A stretch of 64,000 nucleotides of DNA from Gonocerus acuteangulatus (taxonomy: Eukaryota > Arthropoda > Insecta > Hemiptera > Coreidae). Below the pieces are notes generated by a model, which did not search any database, had not been told where the DNA came from, and saw only the letters and a program-made list of their open reading frames with translations. The translations under genes and the position numbers were made by a program. Of the stretch, positions 22,501-31,619 are shown one piece after another. Position 1 is the stretch's first letter. The number at the start of each line of letters is the position of its first letter. The DNA lies in NCBI GenBank assembly GCA_946811695.1, contig OX328131.1, forward strand, positions 10,391,953 to 10,455,952. Direction: 5' to 3'.

Positions 22501-25500
22501 AGGTTCTTTCTTAGTGGGAAGTAACAAATAATTATTAATGCCGCAAGTTCAAGTGTACAGGAATGGATTCTGTTTACTAAGTGACAAGTAACCTCCCCCA
22601 CCGCCATTCTACTATGCAGTTGCCTGTTGTCACATCGTGTAAACAGCCCAACAAGTTTTTAGTTCCAAGTTAGTTACTGGGCAGACAGTACTGAGTGCAC
22701 ATGTCCACTAGGTGTGAATGAGTACTAGTCACTCGTCATTAAGCTAGCTTAATCAAAGTGAGGAGTACAGACAGACCGTACTTTTTTATTTATTTTTTTG
22801 TGGTGCATCGACTCCTGAGGTCATTAGCGCTTGGACAGTAATGAACACACTTGTCCACCCAAGTGTACTTGTCACTTGCCACTATGCCAGCTTAGTGTGT
22901 GGGACAAGCATTAATGTCAAGTACTAAGGTCATGTAAGCTCAGCATAACTCAGGCAAAGCAATTTAATGACAATTCTGAGCCACCATCCCTGAATAAGGC
23001 AAAACAAGTACATAGCACGCCTGAGCCATTGTCCATAACTCAGGCAAAATAAATACATGAAGATTCTGAGTCAGGAAATGTACTGAAGGTTTAGGTAGGT
23101 TACATGAGAAAGATGGTCCTATAGATACGTCCAGGAGAGCCTGAAAACATATTCTCAAGATAGACAAATATTAAAGATTCATGATAGGCAATAAATATTA
23201 AAGATTAACGATAGGCAAAAAATATTAAAGATTCACGATAGGCAATAAATATTAAAGATTCACGATAGGCAACGAATATTAAAGATTCACGATAGGCAAA
23301 AAAATATTAAAAATTCACAATAGGCAATAAATATTAAAGATTAACGATATGCAACGAATATTAAAGATTCACGATAGGCAAAAAAATATTAAAGATTCAC
23401 AATAGGCAATAAATATTAAAGATTAACGATATGCAACGAATATTAAAGATTAACGATAGGCAAAAAAATATTAAAGATTCACAATAGGCAATAAATATTA
23501 AAGATTAACGATATGCAACGAATATTAAAGATTAACGATAGGCAACGAATATTAAAGATTCACAATAGGCAATAAATATTAAAGATTAACGATAGGCAAC
23601 GAATATTAAAGATTCACAATAGGCAATAAATATTAAAGATTCACGATATGCAACGAATATTAAAGATTCACGATAGGCAAAAAATATTAAAGATTCACGA
23701 TAGGCAATAAATATTAAAGATTCACGATATGCAAAAAAATATTAAAGATTCACAATAGGCAATAAATATTAAAGATTAACGATATGCAACAAATATTAAA
23801 GGTTCACGATAGGCAAAAAAATATTAAAGATTCACGATAGGCAATAAATATTAAAGATTAACGATATGCAACGAATATTAAAGATTCACGATAGGCAAAA
23901 AAATATTAATGATTCACGATAGGCAATAAATATTAAAGATTAACGATATGCAACGAATATTAAAGATTCACGATAGGCAATAAATATTAAAGATTAACGA
24001 TAGGCAATGAATATTAAAGATCAACGATAGGCAAAAAAATATTAAAGATTCACAATAGGCAATAAATATTAAAGATTAACGATATGCAATGAATATTAAA
24101 GATTAACGATAGGCAAAAAAATATTAATGATTTACGATAGGCAATAAATATTAAAGATTAACGATATGCAACGAATATTTAAGATTAACGATAGGCAATA
24201 AATATTAAAGATTCACAATATGCAACAAATATTAAAGATTAACGATAGGCAACGAATATTAAAGATTAACGATAGGCAAAAAAATATTAAAGATTCACAA
24301 TAGGCAATAAATATTAAAGATTAACGATAGGCAACAAATATTAAAGATTCACGATATGCAACGAATATTAAAGATTAACGATAGGCAAAAAAATATTAAA
24401 GATTCACGATAGGCAATAAATATTAAAGATTAACGATATGCAACGAATATTAAAGATTAACGATAGGCAACGAATATTAAAGATTAACGATAGGCAACGA
24501 ATATTAAAGATTAACAATAGGCAACGAATATTAAAGATTAACGATAGGCAAAAAAATATTAAAGATTCACAATAGGCAATAAATATTAAAGATTAACGAT
24601 AGGCAACAAATATTAAAGGTTCACGATAGGCAAAAAAATATTAAAGATTCACGATAGGCAATAAATATTAAAGATTAACGATATGCAACGAATATTAAAG
24701 ATTCACGATAGGCAATAAATATTAAAGATTAACGATAGGCAATGAATATTAAAGATCAACGATAGGCAAAAAAATATTAAAAATTCACAATAGGCAATAA
24801 ATATTAAAGATTAACGATATGCAATGAATATTAAAGATTAACGATAGGCAAAAAAATATTAATGATTTACGATAGGCAATAAATATTAAAGATTAACGAT
24901 ATGCAACGAATATTTAAGATTAACGATAGGCAATAAATATTAAAGATTCACAATATGCAACAAATATTAAAGATTAACGATAGGCAACAAATATTAAAGA
25001 TTAACGATAGGCAAAAAAATATTAAAGATTCACAATAGGCAATAAATATTAAAGATTAACGATAGGCAACAAATATTAAAGATTCACGATATGCAACGAA
25101 TATTAAAGATTAACGATAGGCAAAAAAATATTAAAGATTCACGATAGGCAATAAATATTAAAGATTAACGATATGCAACGAATATTAAAGATTAACGATA
25201 GGCAACGAATATTAAAGATTAACGATAGGCAACGAATATTAAAGATTAACAATAGGCAACGAATATTAAAGATTAACGATAGGCAAAAAAATATTAAAGA
25301 TTCACAATAGGCAATAAATATTAAAGATTAACGATAGGCAACAAATATTAAAGGTTCACGATAGGCAACAAATATTAAAGATTCACGATATGCAACGAAT
25401 TTTAAAGATTTACGATAGGCAAAAAATATTACAGATTTACGATAGGCAACAAATATTAAAGATTCACGATATACAACAAATATTAAAGGTTCACGATAGG

Positions 25501-27529
25501 CAACAAATATTAAAGATTCATGGGATGAATTCCCTTGCTACATTACTGCTTAAAACCTTACGTTTATTGTAAGCTGTGCATTAGCTAATGCAGCTTTTGT
25601 AGTTTCCAGTTCAGAAACAGTTTGTCGCAGCTTGCTCAGCTCATTATTCACAGCGGTCAATTTATCATTACATAAACCAACTTCATTTTCTAGACGCTTC
25701 TTCTCCACTTGAATAGATTTCAGCTGTTGACCTTTTTCCAGCAAGTCCTCCTCGAACTGAAACCAATTACAACAATTATATAAATATATACCGTAATCAG
25801 TCTTGTAAATATGATTATGATCGTAATTGTAATCATATCTCCAGTGTCTGTGATTATAATAGTAATCATAATCACACCTCGAAACCCTGTGTTTTGATCG
25901 TAATCATGATTATAATTATGCCCAAAATTGGTATAACATATCACGTCACTTTACCTGCTTGTATGTATCAGTAATCATACAATGGCAGTCCACTCAATTC
26001 CCAACAGTAATATAGAATATCATTCATTTTGAGTTTTTATTAATAATAATTATATTTAAAGATCAGATTTATCTCCTTGCTAGGTTACCTGACAGATTTT
26101 GTGTTTTAGGTCAGAGTTTTCATCATAGAGAGCAATATTCTTTGTTTCTTTGTCATTTCTGTCACAATTCATCTTTTCAATCAGAGCAGCTATATCTTCC
26201 CTCAGCTTCTCTTCTCGTCTTTTCAAGACGTTCACTCTTCTTTCTAAGTGCTGGATCTAAAACAATAAATATGATATGTTCGTATGAAATTTTCATGCTT
26301 CAGAAACATGGCCACTTAATTTAACCCTGGGAAAAAATTCCTTTTAGTCTAAATGGATTTTTTGAGGAGAGCAGGAAGAATGTGGAGGATTGAAAGGGTA
26401 AAAAATAACACTATAAGGAAGAAGTTGGGAATTAGGAGATATATCCTAGAGGCAGTGATGTGGGGTGGGTAAATACCCAGTGGGTAGGTAAATATAAATT
26501 GGGTGTTTACCCCCAGGGAAGGTAAATACCCAAAAAGTGGGTATTTTCAGTTTTTGAGCTTGATAGAACCTCTTTGAATATTTTTTGGTGCAAACAAGGA
26601 CTGAAACTTACCCATTTGATCATAAAAACTTAATAAACATTAATACTTACCCAGTAATATTTTAAAGAAAGTTAAAAGTCGGTCCGGGTATTTATGGGTA
26701 TTTACAACTTAATGTATATCTATTAATTTTCATGATTACTTTTTCAGTGGGGAATGTTACTTAATTTTAAGCCTATTCAATTATTAAGGACTTATTTAAA
26801 TTTAAAAAAAGGGTCAAAATCATTTTCAATGTTTATTATAATAGTTGAAAACCATTTTAAGTGGTTTGTGATCCTTATTAATATTATTTGAAATTATGCT
26901 CATACAGTAGTAACAACATTCCAGTAAGCCTAAATCCAGAAATGAAAAGGTAGCATCTTGATGACAGAGTGTTTTGAGTCCGAGTTGGGGAAACTAGTTA
27001 ACATTCTTGATCCTATTGTTGAACTTATCACTGTTATTCAGTTAAATGCCCCTTTGATCCAAACAGTTCATAAGAGATTTAAGAATTACTGAAATCTCTT
27101 CAACAAGAAATCCCAAAATCTTCTCTTCAAAAAACGGAGGAGAAACTTGTGCTTATTAAATAGGAGAAACACATTCAGTTTGGTGTTGGAAACGCAGATC
27201 TTGCTGCAGACTTGTTGAACTCTTCCATTTGTTTTATGTGTGAGTTAGGCAGAAGCATGAGATTGAAATCAGTTGATCTTCGGAAAGACATAGCGGACTA
27301 TAGGGACCAAGAGGGATTATGGCAAAGATCCTTTGTTTGGGAAGGTGTTGACGACAATGACAAAGAAAATAATAATGTAAGTCCCATGTTATGGTGGAGA
27401 GGCTTGAAAGGTACATGTGTTTTGATCAATGAATAGGTAACTTAATTTGTGTTTTGAGAAATTGAGATAATCCTTGTCCAAAGTTTTAGCTGAGGCTACA
27501 TTTTTGTGAATGCAGTACAGTAGTATCAA

Positions 27530-27581
<52 letters not shown>

Positions 27582-29858
27582 TTATTGATTATTACATCCT
27601 TTATATAAATACATCTAGTAATATGATGAAAGATACAATTCAAATTTATTAATCATTAAATGACCCTTTGCTCAAAAATATAGAAGAAGCGAATATTCGC
27701 TAATTCTATGTATCAAATTTAGGCAAACAACTTGTTTTATTGGTAGTCGGAAGGTCCATGGCAAATTTTCTGGCAATAATTTATTATTTATTAACCTCTC
27801 AGTGATCCTATTTTATAATTTATTATTGTTTTAATAGTTTCTCAGTGTTGCAATAGCTCTAAACTGGCAAGATCCATGACATTTTACAATATTCGATTAC
27901 TAAGTCACGGTTTAGTTAAATACCTTAAATACCCGGGTACTTATGAAATTGGGTATTTACCCTGGGTATATACCCTGGGTATTTACGCTGAAGAATAAAT
28001 ACCCAGGTATTTTACAACACTGCCTAGAGGTAATGGAAGAAAGAAGACTCAGATGGTATGGTCATGTGAAACAAATGGGTGATGAGAGACTAGCAAAAAT
28101 AATGACGGATTGGGAAGCTGAGGGTAGAAGAAGAAGAGGAAGACCCCAGTTAGATGGAAGGATAGAGAGGGATAGAGCTGGGATTGGTAGAGTAGTGATG
28201 GAAGAGGATATGATGGACCGGCGGAAATGGAGGGACTTGCTCCTACAGGAGTTTGGTTGCGGAAAACTTCATAATTAAGAAATTTTTTTTAATACTGAAG
28301 AGAAAGAGAAATTGATTGATTTATTGCGTTAGACAATAAACGGAAATCTTTTAAACCCACTATCACGACTGGTCACCATCGGTCAGGACCTCATGAAGAA
28401 GTAGTCCTTGCAAGGCTAGGAATCAGCCAGACTAAGACTGCCAAATCCAATTTTTTTTTTTTAATTTCAAACATAAGAAACATATTCAATTACATACTCA
28501 TTTAGAGATCATGTAGAGTGCAAATTTTTAATGCAGAGCCTTTAACAGCTGAAAATAAAGGAATAGGATGCTATTCACAAAAGATATGTGTCTTCATCAA
28601 TGAATAATAATATTTCATGTCTACTATATAAGTTTATTTATTATAAGTCCTATCTTGGCTATAAAACAACAGGCCTGTCCCAAAAGTCAGTGTTATTTAA
28701 AAGTAGTCGTTAACAAAAGATATTCTCTTTCTGCTGGATTAATGTAAGAAAACAGACAAAACATTTAACAATACACACAATAATCAACAGACAGAACATT
28801 TATTAATCAACAGACAGACACTTTTGTTTGTACTTTTTGAATTGTGTATTTAGGAACAGAGCCGAAGTTTTGTCACCAAATGGTGAAAAAACTAAAATAA
28901 ATAATAATATAACATTTCAATAAATTAACAATATAAAATTAAATTAGAAAGTGGTTCTACCACAGGAAAGTTCCCATTTATCAATATTCCTCAGATTGAA
29001 CCATTAAAATCCATCCTAGACAAAATATCAATACAGAAATAAATTAAAAATTGTTTTACATACACTATTTCTATCTTTGTCAATAGTAGATTTCAATGAA
29101 TTCTTTTCTTGTTCAAAGAGTTGTTCTGTTTCTTTCCGAAGTCCATGTAACTGAGCAACACGGTTTTCGAGAGATTTAATTTCTGCTCTAGCTTGAGTCA
29201 GTTGTGATTTCAAGTGTGCAATCTCCCATGGTGAATCTATTAAGAAAGAAAAATGTCATATATGATATCAAAATAAAATATTATGAGGGAGTAAGAGGTA
29301 AGAACAAGATTTAACATTACACTTTCCCATTTTTCTTCAAATTAATGATTTGAGTAAGTTTCGTAATAAGTTTTTCTTAAATTCATAAATATCGATATTA
29401 GCATATATTTATATATCCCAACACCAAAGAAAAATGTTAGTCACAAGAAATGTCTTCTAAGTCTAAGTAAATGCAGCGAGATATTGGCTCCAACACTTTA
29501 ATAGCTGAAATGTAACATTAAATTCATGAATCTTGCACATAAATGATAATTTCAAACACACATAACTCACAACCCACTTAGCCTCTTTTTTTTTTAATTT
29601 CGGAAACTATTTGGACTCACCTATGGAATCATTGAAAGAATTATCAGATAAAAGGGAGTCTGACTTTTTGCTCCTTTTGATTAGCATGTCGTTTTCATTT
29701 AAAACAGTTTCATCAAAAGGTCTTTTGCATTTGTCCCCAGGAGTTGTAGGGAGTGGATGAGCTAAATATGTGGAACTTTGCCTTCGAAATTGAATTTTAG
29801 TTCCTGATCTGAAATCGTCTAGCATCCGAATAAGGCCTGAAGGATCGTTCTGGCTCAT
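9942..29858 (-). CDS. MAD1: MAD1, spindle assembly checkpoint protein (13 exons)
   Basis: MAD1 holds Mad2 at unattached kinetochores and starts the checkpoint signal. I assembled thirteen exons by GT-AG sites and phase: 29858-29621, 29236-29064, 26256-26089, 25756-25562, 21829-21699, 21589-21446, 20309-20190, 20115-19971, 18338-18167, 17597-17435, 16888-16722, 15877-15687 and 10118-9942. They give 2184 bases, 727 residues plus stop; human MAD1 has 718. Most of the protein is coiled coil (heptad Leu, Glu and Lys). Residues 545-553, KILHFKMNP, match the Mad2-interaction motif (human KVLHMSLNP). RLK at 620-622 matches the Bub1-contact motif. The last exons match the C-terminal RWD-like domain (MELLETEYSKI, IPVFLSTLTIDLF). 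The start at 29858 is the first ATG of the open first exon. No frame breaks were seen. Internal exons were placed by hand, so boundaries may shift by a few bases. Confidence 0.92.
10280..10690 (-). pseudogene. LINE fragment, RNase H and C-terminal part
   Basis: The minus strand reads RDEKADILAKEA, then an in-frame stop (LI*EQWQRRW), then LCRQDSVVITSLRIGHTRLTRD and MDHILTECSQLQ. These match the RNase H end and the cysteine/histidine tail of I/Jockey-group LINE polymerases. The fragment is 5'-truncated, carries a stop, and lies in MAD1 intron 12. Confidence 0.7.
10853..10905. repeat. Left arm of palindromic repeat split by the Gypsy element
   Basis: The sequence atggggtttctggggtcg...gtgggttggttaacctt is the reverse complement, with a few changes, of 15338-15387. 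Without the Gypsy element the arms would stand roughly 100 bp apart and form a foldback repeat. A run of about 22 A residues precedes this arm. Confidence 0.6.
10959..11088 (-). repeat. Gypsy 3' LTR
   Basis: A 130-bp LTR with TG...CA ends. It matches the other LTR except T versus C in agttctaYctg. The polypurine tract adjoins it at 11089-11102. Confidence 0.9.
11250..12230 (-). CDS. Gypsy integrase
   Basis: The frame encodes the element's integrase, which inserts its cDNA into the genome. An HHCC zinc domain is visible (HSGHQG ... CLPC). The catalytic D,D-35-E core follows: QDYFSKYIE, VRADNSPF and NGQAERA. A basic C-terminal part with a chromodomain-like or GPY-like region (KVWVKNLKKYG, GREYLIDV-type) is less certain. 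The frame differs from the upstream RT frame by one base. The break falls at a run of nine A residues near 12206-12214, so an indel in the homopolymer is the likely cause. The product would end near the 3' LTR. Confidence 0.88.
   Translation of the reverse strand: MCRNLKKKEVLDSLHSGHQGVTKCIALSQNTVWWPGITVDIKKKIENCLPCIENSVNLREPLIPSDMPKRPWEKVAVGLLNFKGKNYLVMQDYFSKYIELLQLSRTDSSAIIGAFKLIFSRHGIPSTVRADNSPFNSKELNNFAKEYNFEIITSSPRYPSSNGQAERAVRIAKDILKKNKDFSDGLLAYRSTPLECGFCPAQLLFGRRIRTTLPIIEEQLIPAWPDLDWYRKWWENSKARQKENFDNRHRACNLRHLRKGEKVWVKNLKKYGTILDQGLNEREYLIDVSGRIFRRNRVFIVPCESRFRLWIVRDRKMQRKGVKKLM
12073..14097 (-). CDS. Gypsy reverse transcriptase and RNase H
   Basis: A 674-codon frame encodes the end of the protease, reverse transcriptase and RNase H. 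RT motifs include LCVDFTELNK, SKLDANSGFWQIPL, FKRLPFGISSAP and the catalytic box LADD (residues about 270-273), where many relatives have YxDD. RNase H motifs are VCADASSFGIGG, EKEALALTWACKRF and TDHKPL. The frame lies one step back (-1) from the gag-protease frame and overlaps it at 14076-14097. Its last 45 or so codons are the out-of-frame reading of the integrase zinc domain. A programmed shift or a simple mutation could explain the first break. Confidence 0.9.
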   Translation of the reverse strand: MHRGPNMIEQLRLEMHKKSRKLHGAGSSQLKVLGKVKVVMSKNGIDHTETVYVVKGQKEPLLGKAAIANFKLLKLMVDEVTNHPNDYKILNEFPKVFQSLGEVKGDPYLTRLAPNAKPFSVSCPRRVPIPLKRKLQIELDRMVKSNIIVPISAATEWCSPIVVVPKKNGTIRLCVDFTELNKFVVREKVILPSVDELLCKLNSAKFLSKLDANSGFWQIPLDERSQKLTTFITPFGRYYFKRLPFGISSAPEHFQRRMSEAIEGLEGVINLADDFLVYGETEAEHDNRFTKFLHRLEEYGITLNREKCIFKVNKLNFLGHVLENGSIKPDPEKVKAISARPKPKDQKDLRSFLGMINYLMKFIPHLSDHAKPLRELLSSKNTWMWTNIHDTNFNKLKSLVSDAVSLATFDPQRETRVCADASSFGIGGTLEQKFAKDWMPVQFISRTLSSVETRYAQIEKEALALTWACKRFSQFILGMKFDLLTDHKPLIEILGQKPIASLSARLQRFRMRLLPFTFRVQYIKGKEFTTPDLLSRNPLEKPGDKDVLDEIELHVSELVSSLRIRDSRLKKLMKAQEEDAVSQLLKEAILSGDWTRLENSPFYKERGSFVYQEGLILYNTRVFVPKSQKKRSPGQLTFRTPRSYKMHRSFTEHCLVAGNYGGHKEEDRKLFTVY
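14076..15116 (-). CDS. Gypsy Gag with start of protease
   Basis: I place the start at the ATG at 15116, because the earlier in-frame ATG at 15164 lies inside the LTR. The capsid-like part contains FNFQDCSKWPQWIQRFE. Two zinc knuckles follow: a CX2CX10C variant and a canonical CX2CX4HX4C (CFSCKMRGHWKSAC). The aspartic protease active site is DSGAD at 14114-14100. The frame stops seven codons later (14076), inside the protease, and the rest is in the -1 frame. Confidence 0.88.
   Translation of the reverse strand: MSSIEEITKAFLEALKSSREEGTTGFEVKPPEEFNFQDCSKWPQWIQRFEIYRSASGLSNKGECQQINFFIYYLGLEGDEFLTSIGLPPDKRNTYAQVKKHIDDHFRLRKNLFYERSKFLLRTQAPTEQIDNYIQDLYKLAAKCDWACEHCNFGKDLLLLKLVTGLADRHLSTELQLRQELKIDEAVERIRLASVIEAQQDMIRGQSNNNPGIVECDAVSRKYPNKDRRLSKGPERVKSQRKDFNRSCYRCGAAYSDEHRQKCPAKDSICFSCKMRGHWKSACRFAKKVDEVDRRSSSSSCGSLGVVHFTATSQVDDLFYTNIKVNGKDIRFKIDSGADVCIVVQI
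15151..15280 (-). repeat. Gypsy 5' LTR
   Basis: A 130-bp LTR, identical to the other apart from one base. The primer-binding site TGGTGGCAGCGG abuts it at 15150-15139 on the minus strand. The tRNA used was not determined. Confidence 0.9.
15338..15387. repeat. Right arm of palindromic repeat split by the Gypsy element
   Basis: The sequence aaggttaaccaacccac...accccacaaaccccat is the inverse of 10853-10905. See that entry. Confidence 0.6.
15687..15877 (-). CDS. MAD1: MAD1 exon 12 (RLK motif and RWD start)
   Basis: The exon runs from acceptor TTGCTTAG to donor GTACGG. It encodes NQRLKEAFKTKGHQFREAI and YRLSNLYSESPEHHLMFK. These align with human NQRLKEVFQTKIQEFRKAC and YRLTSLYAEHPGDCLIFK. RLK at residues 620-622 is the motif needed for Bub1 contact in the human protein. 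The exon ends in phase 0, matching exon 13. Confidence 0.93.
16722..16888 (-). CDS. MAD1: MAD1 exon 11 (second half of Mad2-interaction motif)
   Basis: The acceptor TTTTCAG and donor GTGAAA bound the exon. The first codon is split with exon 10 (AA|A, Lys550), and M-N-P follows. The Mad2-interaction motif is thus spread over the 10/11 junction. The rest is coiled coil (LTRLRKELFDKNERLKLY). Confidence 0.9.
16976..17075 (-). repeat. LINE 3' tail remnant
   Basis: On the minus strand the sequence ends ...aataaaaggttttcattcattcattcaa. A TTCA-repeat tail after AATAAA is shared with the LINE ends at 48380 and 57603. The upstream boundary is not clear. It lies in MAD1 intron 10. Confidence 0.45.
17225..17400 (+). 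repeat. Degenerate tRNA-derived SINE (family 3)
   Basis: The segment gggttcaattcccac (B-box-like), then ggtggaggcttttctttagaaaa, and a tail ttaaaatttaaataaaa match the fuller copy at 58318-58525. Its 5' part is missing or diverged. It lies in MAD1 intron 10. Confidence 0.6.
17435..17597 (-). CDS. MAD1: MAD1 exon 10 (first half of Mad2-interaction motif)
   Basis: The exon runs from acceptor CTTTAAG to donor GTAAGA. It ends with SLKGDFNTLNTKILHFK, which aligns with human ALQGDYDQSRTKVLHMS. This is the stretch that threads through the Mad2 safety belt. Confidence 0.92.
18442..18726. mobile_element. pogo/Tigger-like MITE in MAD1 intron 8
   Basis: The 285-bp element has terminal inverted repeats CAGTGGAGATTCACTCGTATAAGTGAA and the complement of TTCGTATAAGTGAGACTCCACTG, flanked by TA at both ends. 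The CAGT start and TA duplication fit the pogo branch of Tc1/mariner. The interior repeats the motif gtataagtgaat several times. It has no transposase. Confidence 0.7.
19464..19528. repeat. (AT)n microsatellite
   Basis: An uninterrupted AT run of about 64 bp in MAD1 intron 8, preceded by shorter TATATA blocks at 19290-19345. Two near-copies of a tttattgttaa-cttttagttgttag phrase surround these blocks. Confidence 0.9.
20190..20309 (-). CDS. MAD1: MAD1 exon 7
   Basis: A 120-bp exon lies between acceptor CTCTTACAG and donor GTATAA. Both flanking phases are 2, so skipping it would keep the frame. Its coding character is clear (ALAKEALGEGAGAVQLGAYV), with Ala- and Gln-rich coiled coil. It is easily missed because exon 6 also joins exon 8 in frame without it, which makes it a candidate cassette exon. 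Confidence 0.8.
20480..21015 (+). pseudogene. Tc1-like transposase remnants
   Basis: The plus strand reads STVRRRLRESGLNSRRP near 20543-20590. Near 20865-20995 it reads AEHHGQRLRFTREHHLD and, after a frame change, EDWKNVLFPDEM followed by VGLKRLDGHEGA. These are the DNA-binding end and the second catalytic region of Tc1-type DDE transposases. Stops and shifts break every frame. The remnant lies in MAD1 intron 6, opposite in strand to the gene. Confidence 0.65.
22370..23085. repeat. Diverged minisatellite split by a MITE
   Basis: Units of about 47-57 bp with the phrase ctgagccaccat..taactcaggcaaaacaaatacatgacaa occur at 22370-22445 and again at 22942-23085. The MITE at 22448-22941 lies between the two blocks. 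It is in MAD1 intron 4. Confidence 0.55.
22448..22941. mobile_element. MITE with about 38-bp terminal inverted repeats
   Basis: The left end (22450-22488, agtttacacaagctcatta...) and right end (22903-22940) are imperfect reverse complements. The inside holds phrases such as cttgtcattagYgcttg and attaagctagctta that recur in the 84-bp minisatellite at 63600-64000. The superfamily is unknown and the target duplication is unclear. Confidence 0.55.
23160..25525. repeat. 27/28-bp satellite array in MAD1 intron 4
   Basis: About 86 tandem units of the form gattMacgataKgcaaYRaatattaaa fill 2.36 kb. Units are 27 bp, or 28 bp where the variable part is aaaaaaa. Several variants alternate (attcacgatagg, attaacgatatg, attcacaatagg). 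Rare markers recur 736 bp apart (gatcaacgatagg at about 24017 and 24753; gatttacgatagg at about 24130 and 24866), so a block of roughly 700 bp has been duplicated in tandem. The array ends 36 bp before the donor side of exon 4. Confidence 0.95.
26350..28330 (+). pseudogene. LINE polymerase C-terminus, split by a hAT element
   Basis: The parts 26350-26452 and 28032-28278 read as one frame across the hAT insertion. Motifs are DFLRRAGRMWRIERVKN, IRKKLGI and, after the insertion, MEERRLRWYGHVKQM and GRRRRGRPQLDG, ending with stop at 28276. These are the standard C-terminal motifs of RTE-like and related LINE polymerases. The tail region has a short attgattgattta repeat. The 5' part is missing. 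It lies in MAD1 intron 2, opposite in strand to the gene. Confidence 0.75.
26453..28023. mobile_element. hAT-type element, non-autonomous, 1571 bp
   Basis: A perfect 8-bp duplication, CCTAGAGG, flanks the insert (26445-26452 and 28024-28031). The termini CAGTGATGT and ACAACACTG are inverted with one mismatch, as in the hAT superfamily. The subterminal regions are dense in gggtaaatacccag phrases in both orientations, which would be transposase-binding candidates. The inside has no recognisable transposase. It contains an (AT)n tract at 27533-27579 and a 74-codon frame at 27212-27436 that I do not recognise. Confidence 0.85.
29621..29858 (-). CDS. MAD1: MAD1 exon 1 (start)
   Basis: The ATG at 29858 stands in a plausible context (AAAACAATGA). 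The 79 codons include a basic, proline- and serine-containing N-terminal region (KCKRPFDETVL, LIKRSKKSDSLL). Two lysine/arginine clusters could act as a nuclear signal. The donor GTGAGT begins at 29620. Confidence 0.88.
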
Positions 29859-31300
29859 TGTTTTAAAAATTCAAACAAATTAAAAGATGAACAAGAAAAA
29901 GAACAGAACCTGACTATAAACAACAAGCTACCCTCCCGAGAGCAAAAGTCCGTTAACACCTGACCACTTAATCTATTAAGTGGTCTTAATTATGATAAAT
30001 TTCAAACAATTGAATAGTAATTTGAATTTTCAATCGAATAAATGTCAGGACAGTTTTTTCAAATTCGTTAATTTATAAGGAGAAATGTGATTATCCCATA
30101 TTCTACAGTTGCTTGTAGTGCAAAGAGGTAAAAGTTCTTTGTATAATGATTACCCCTAAAATGACGTTTGAAAAGAATCAATATAATAAGATATTTTAGT
30201 TCTAAATGATAACATTTTGTTGTGTATTAAGTTACAAAAATAAATTAAATTAAAAATAATTCGAATTGAATAAACAGGAAAATATAATTGTTTATATTAA
30301 ACTGGTACATATTTTAAAATAGGCAAAATGCTCAAGCCTTTTTAAAACGACCATTTTAGCATTCCTTCTTCTTTCGTCTATTTTTAGTTACTGTTTGAAG
30401 ATTGTATTCACTTACTTTTCCAAGGGAAAGCAATAAAATAAGTCTAGCATTAATTAAGTTTAATTATTTTTTCTATTTCTACGATAAGGATGAGATATAC
30501 TTATAGCTTCCAACGATTTTTTATTTGCCATCCCAAATTGTTAATCTATTTTGCTGCAACACTGGCCATTTCAGAGTTTCTCGAAAGGCTGCAAGTTTGA
30601 GTTTCATTTATTTGCATGTTTTTATATTTTGGCAATTATTATTTTAACATAGTTACCAAATATTGTGTTTAACAAGTATTTATTTATTTTAAATTTAACG
30701 AAATTTTATATAATTGCAAATTAATAATATTTCTAGAAAATTAATCATTCTTCGAGCGCGGGTCAGTAGGGCTAATCTACGTAATAAGGTACAAAGTCCA
30801 TTTTTCTCCCCACCTCTCTAGCCAACAGGTCTAGATCCTCGCAGTTCTATCAAGATGCCGATGAAGTATCGCGTCTCATTCCCGTAGCTCAGATCTACCA
30901 CCTCCTCTATGATCTCATGTTAGTTTCTACTTTACGGGAGAGTCTGAGCAATCATAATTATCGCTATCTGACACTCATATAAGTTTCATCAAGAAACTTT
31001 ATTAAAGCACCTTTTCCCGTGCATCTCGAGGTTACTTCCAATTACACTAACCAATACGCTCCCCTTTTCAGGAGCTGTACTTCTCAGAGCCCTGAGTCTT
31101 CGGCAGCTGGCAGCGCCACTTGGTTGAGTATAATTATTTTTTTATACCTTTTTTCTCGTGATTTTAAATCACTTAACTACCCACGTGCTGAGGATTATTT
31201 CTTTAATCCCCAGCGTATAAGCGTATACACTCATTTATAGAAATTTTAACTTCTACTTTCAAAATGAATTTTAAAATTAACTTCTTAAATATTAAAATTA
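29859..31300. other. MAD1 upstream region, no gene seen
   Basis: This AT-rich stretch must hold the MAD1 promoter, but no TATA box or other clear signal stands out. A palindrome gaccacttaatctattaagtggtc lies at about 29960-29983. The part from 30750 to 31240 is richer in GC and could be a repeat of unknown type. Confidence 0.4.
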
Positions 31301-31302
31301 TT

Positions 31303-31450
31303 ATTGAGAGGAGATCGTTGGCCGTTGGTAATGCTAAGGTAGAATTTGTCAGGGTTCGGTCATGGTATTTTAATTTTAACATTTTTTTTAATAGGAAAAT
31401 GAGTTTTATTGTTTGCCGACGTTTAGGCTAAGAAATTCAAGCTTTCATTA
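31303..31450 (+). repeat. SINE-like repeat, second copy
   Basis: This uninterrupted copy matches 508-644 plus 1265-1290. It shows that the MITE at 645-1264 entered the other copy at a TTAA. Confidence 0.5.
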
Positions 31451-31481
31451 GGGCTGTAAAACAAGTAGAACAGAGTTAATA

Positions 31482-31482
31482 C

Positions 31483-31539
<57 letters not shown>

Positions 31540-31552
31540 TATATATATATAC

Positions 31553-31616
<64 letters not shown>
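31482..31616. repeat. (AT)n microsatellite
   Basis: About 135 bp of almost pure AT, with rare C or G interruptions. Confidence 0.9.

Positions 31617-31619
<3 letters not shown>

Noticed and set aside
23160..25525. CRISPR-like array of short repeats
   Set aside because: There are no unique spacers. The units are directly adjacent, the host is an animal, and no cas genes are present.
27212..27436. Possible transposase fragment in the hAT element
   Set aside because: The 74 codons show no hAT motif such as the C-terminal dimerisation region, so I leave it unassigned.
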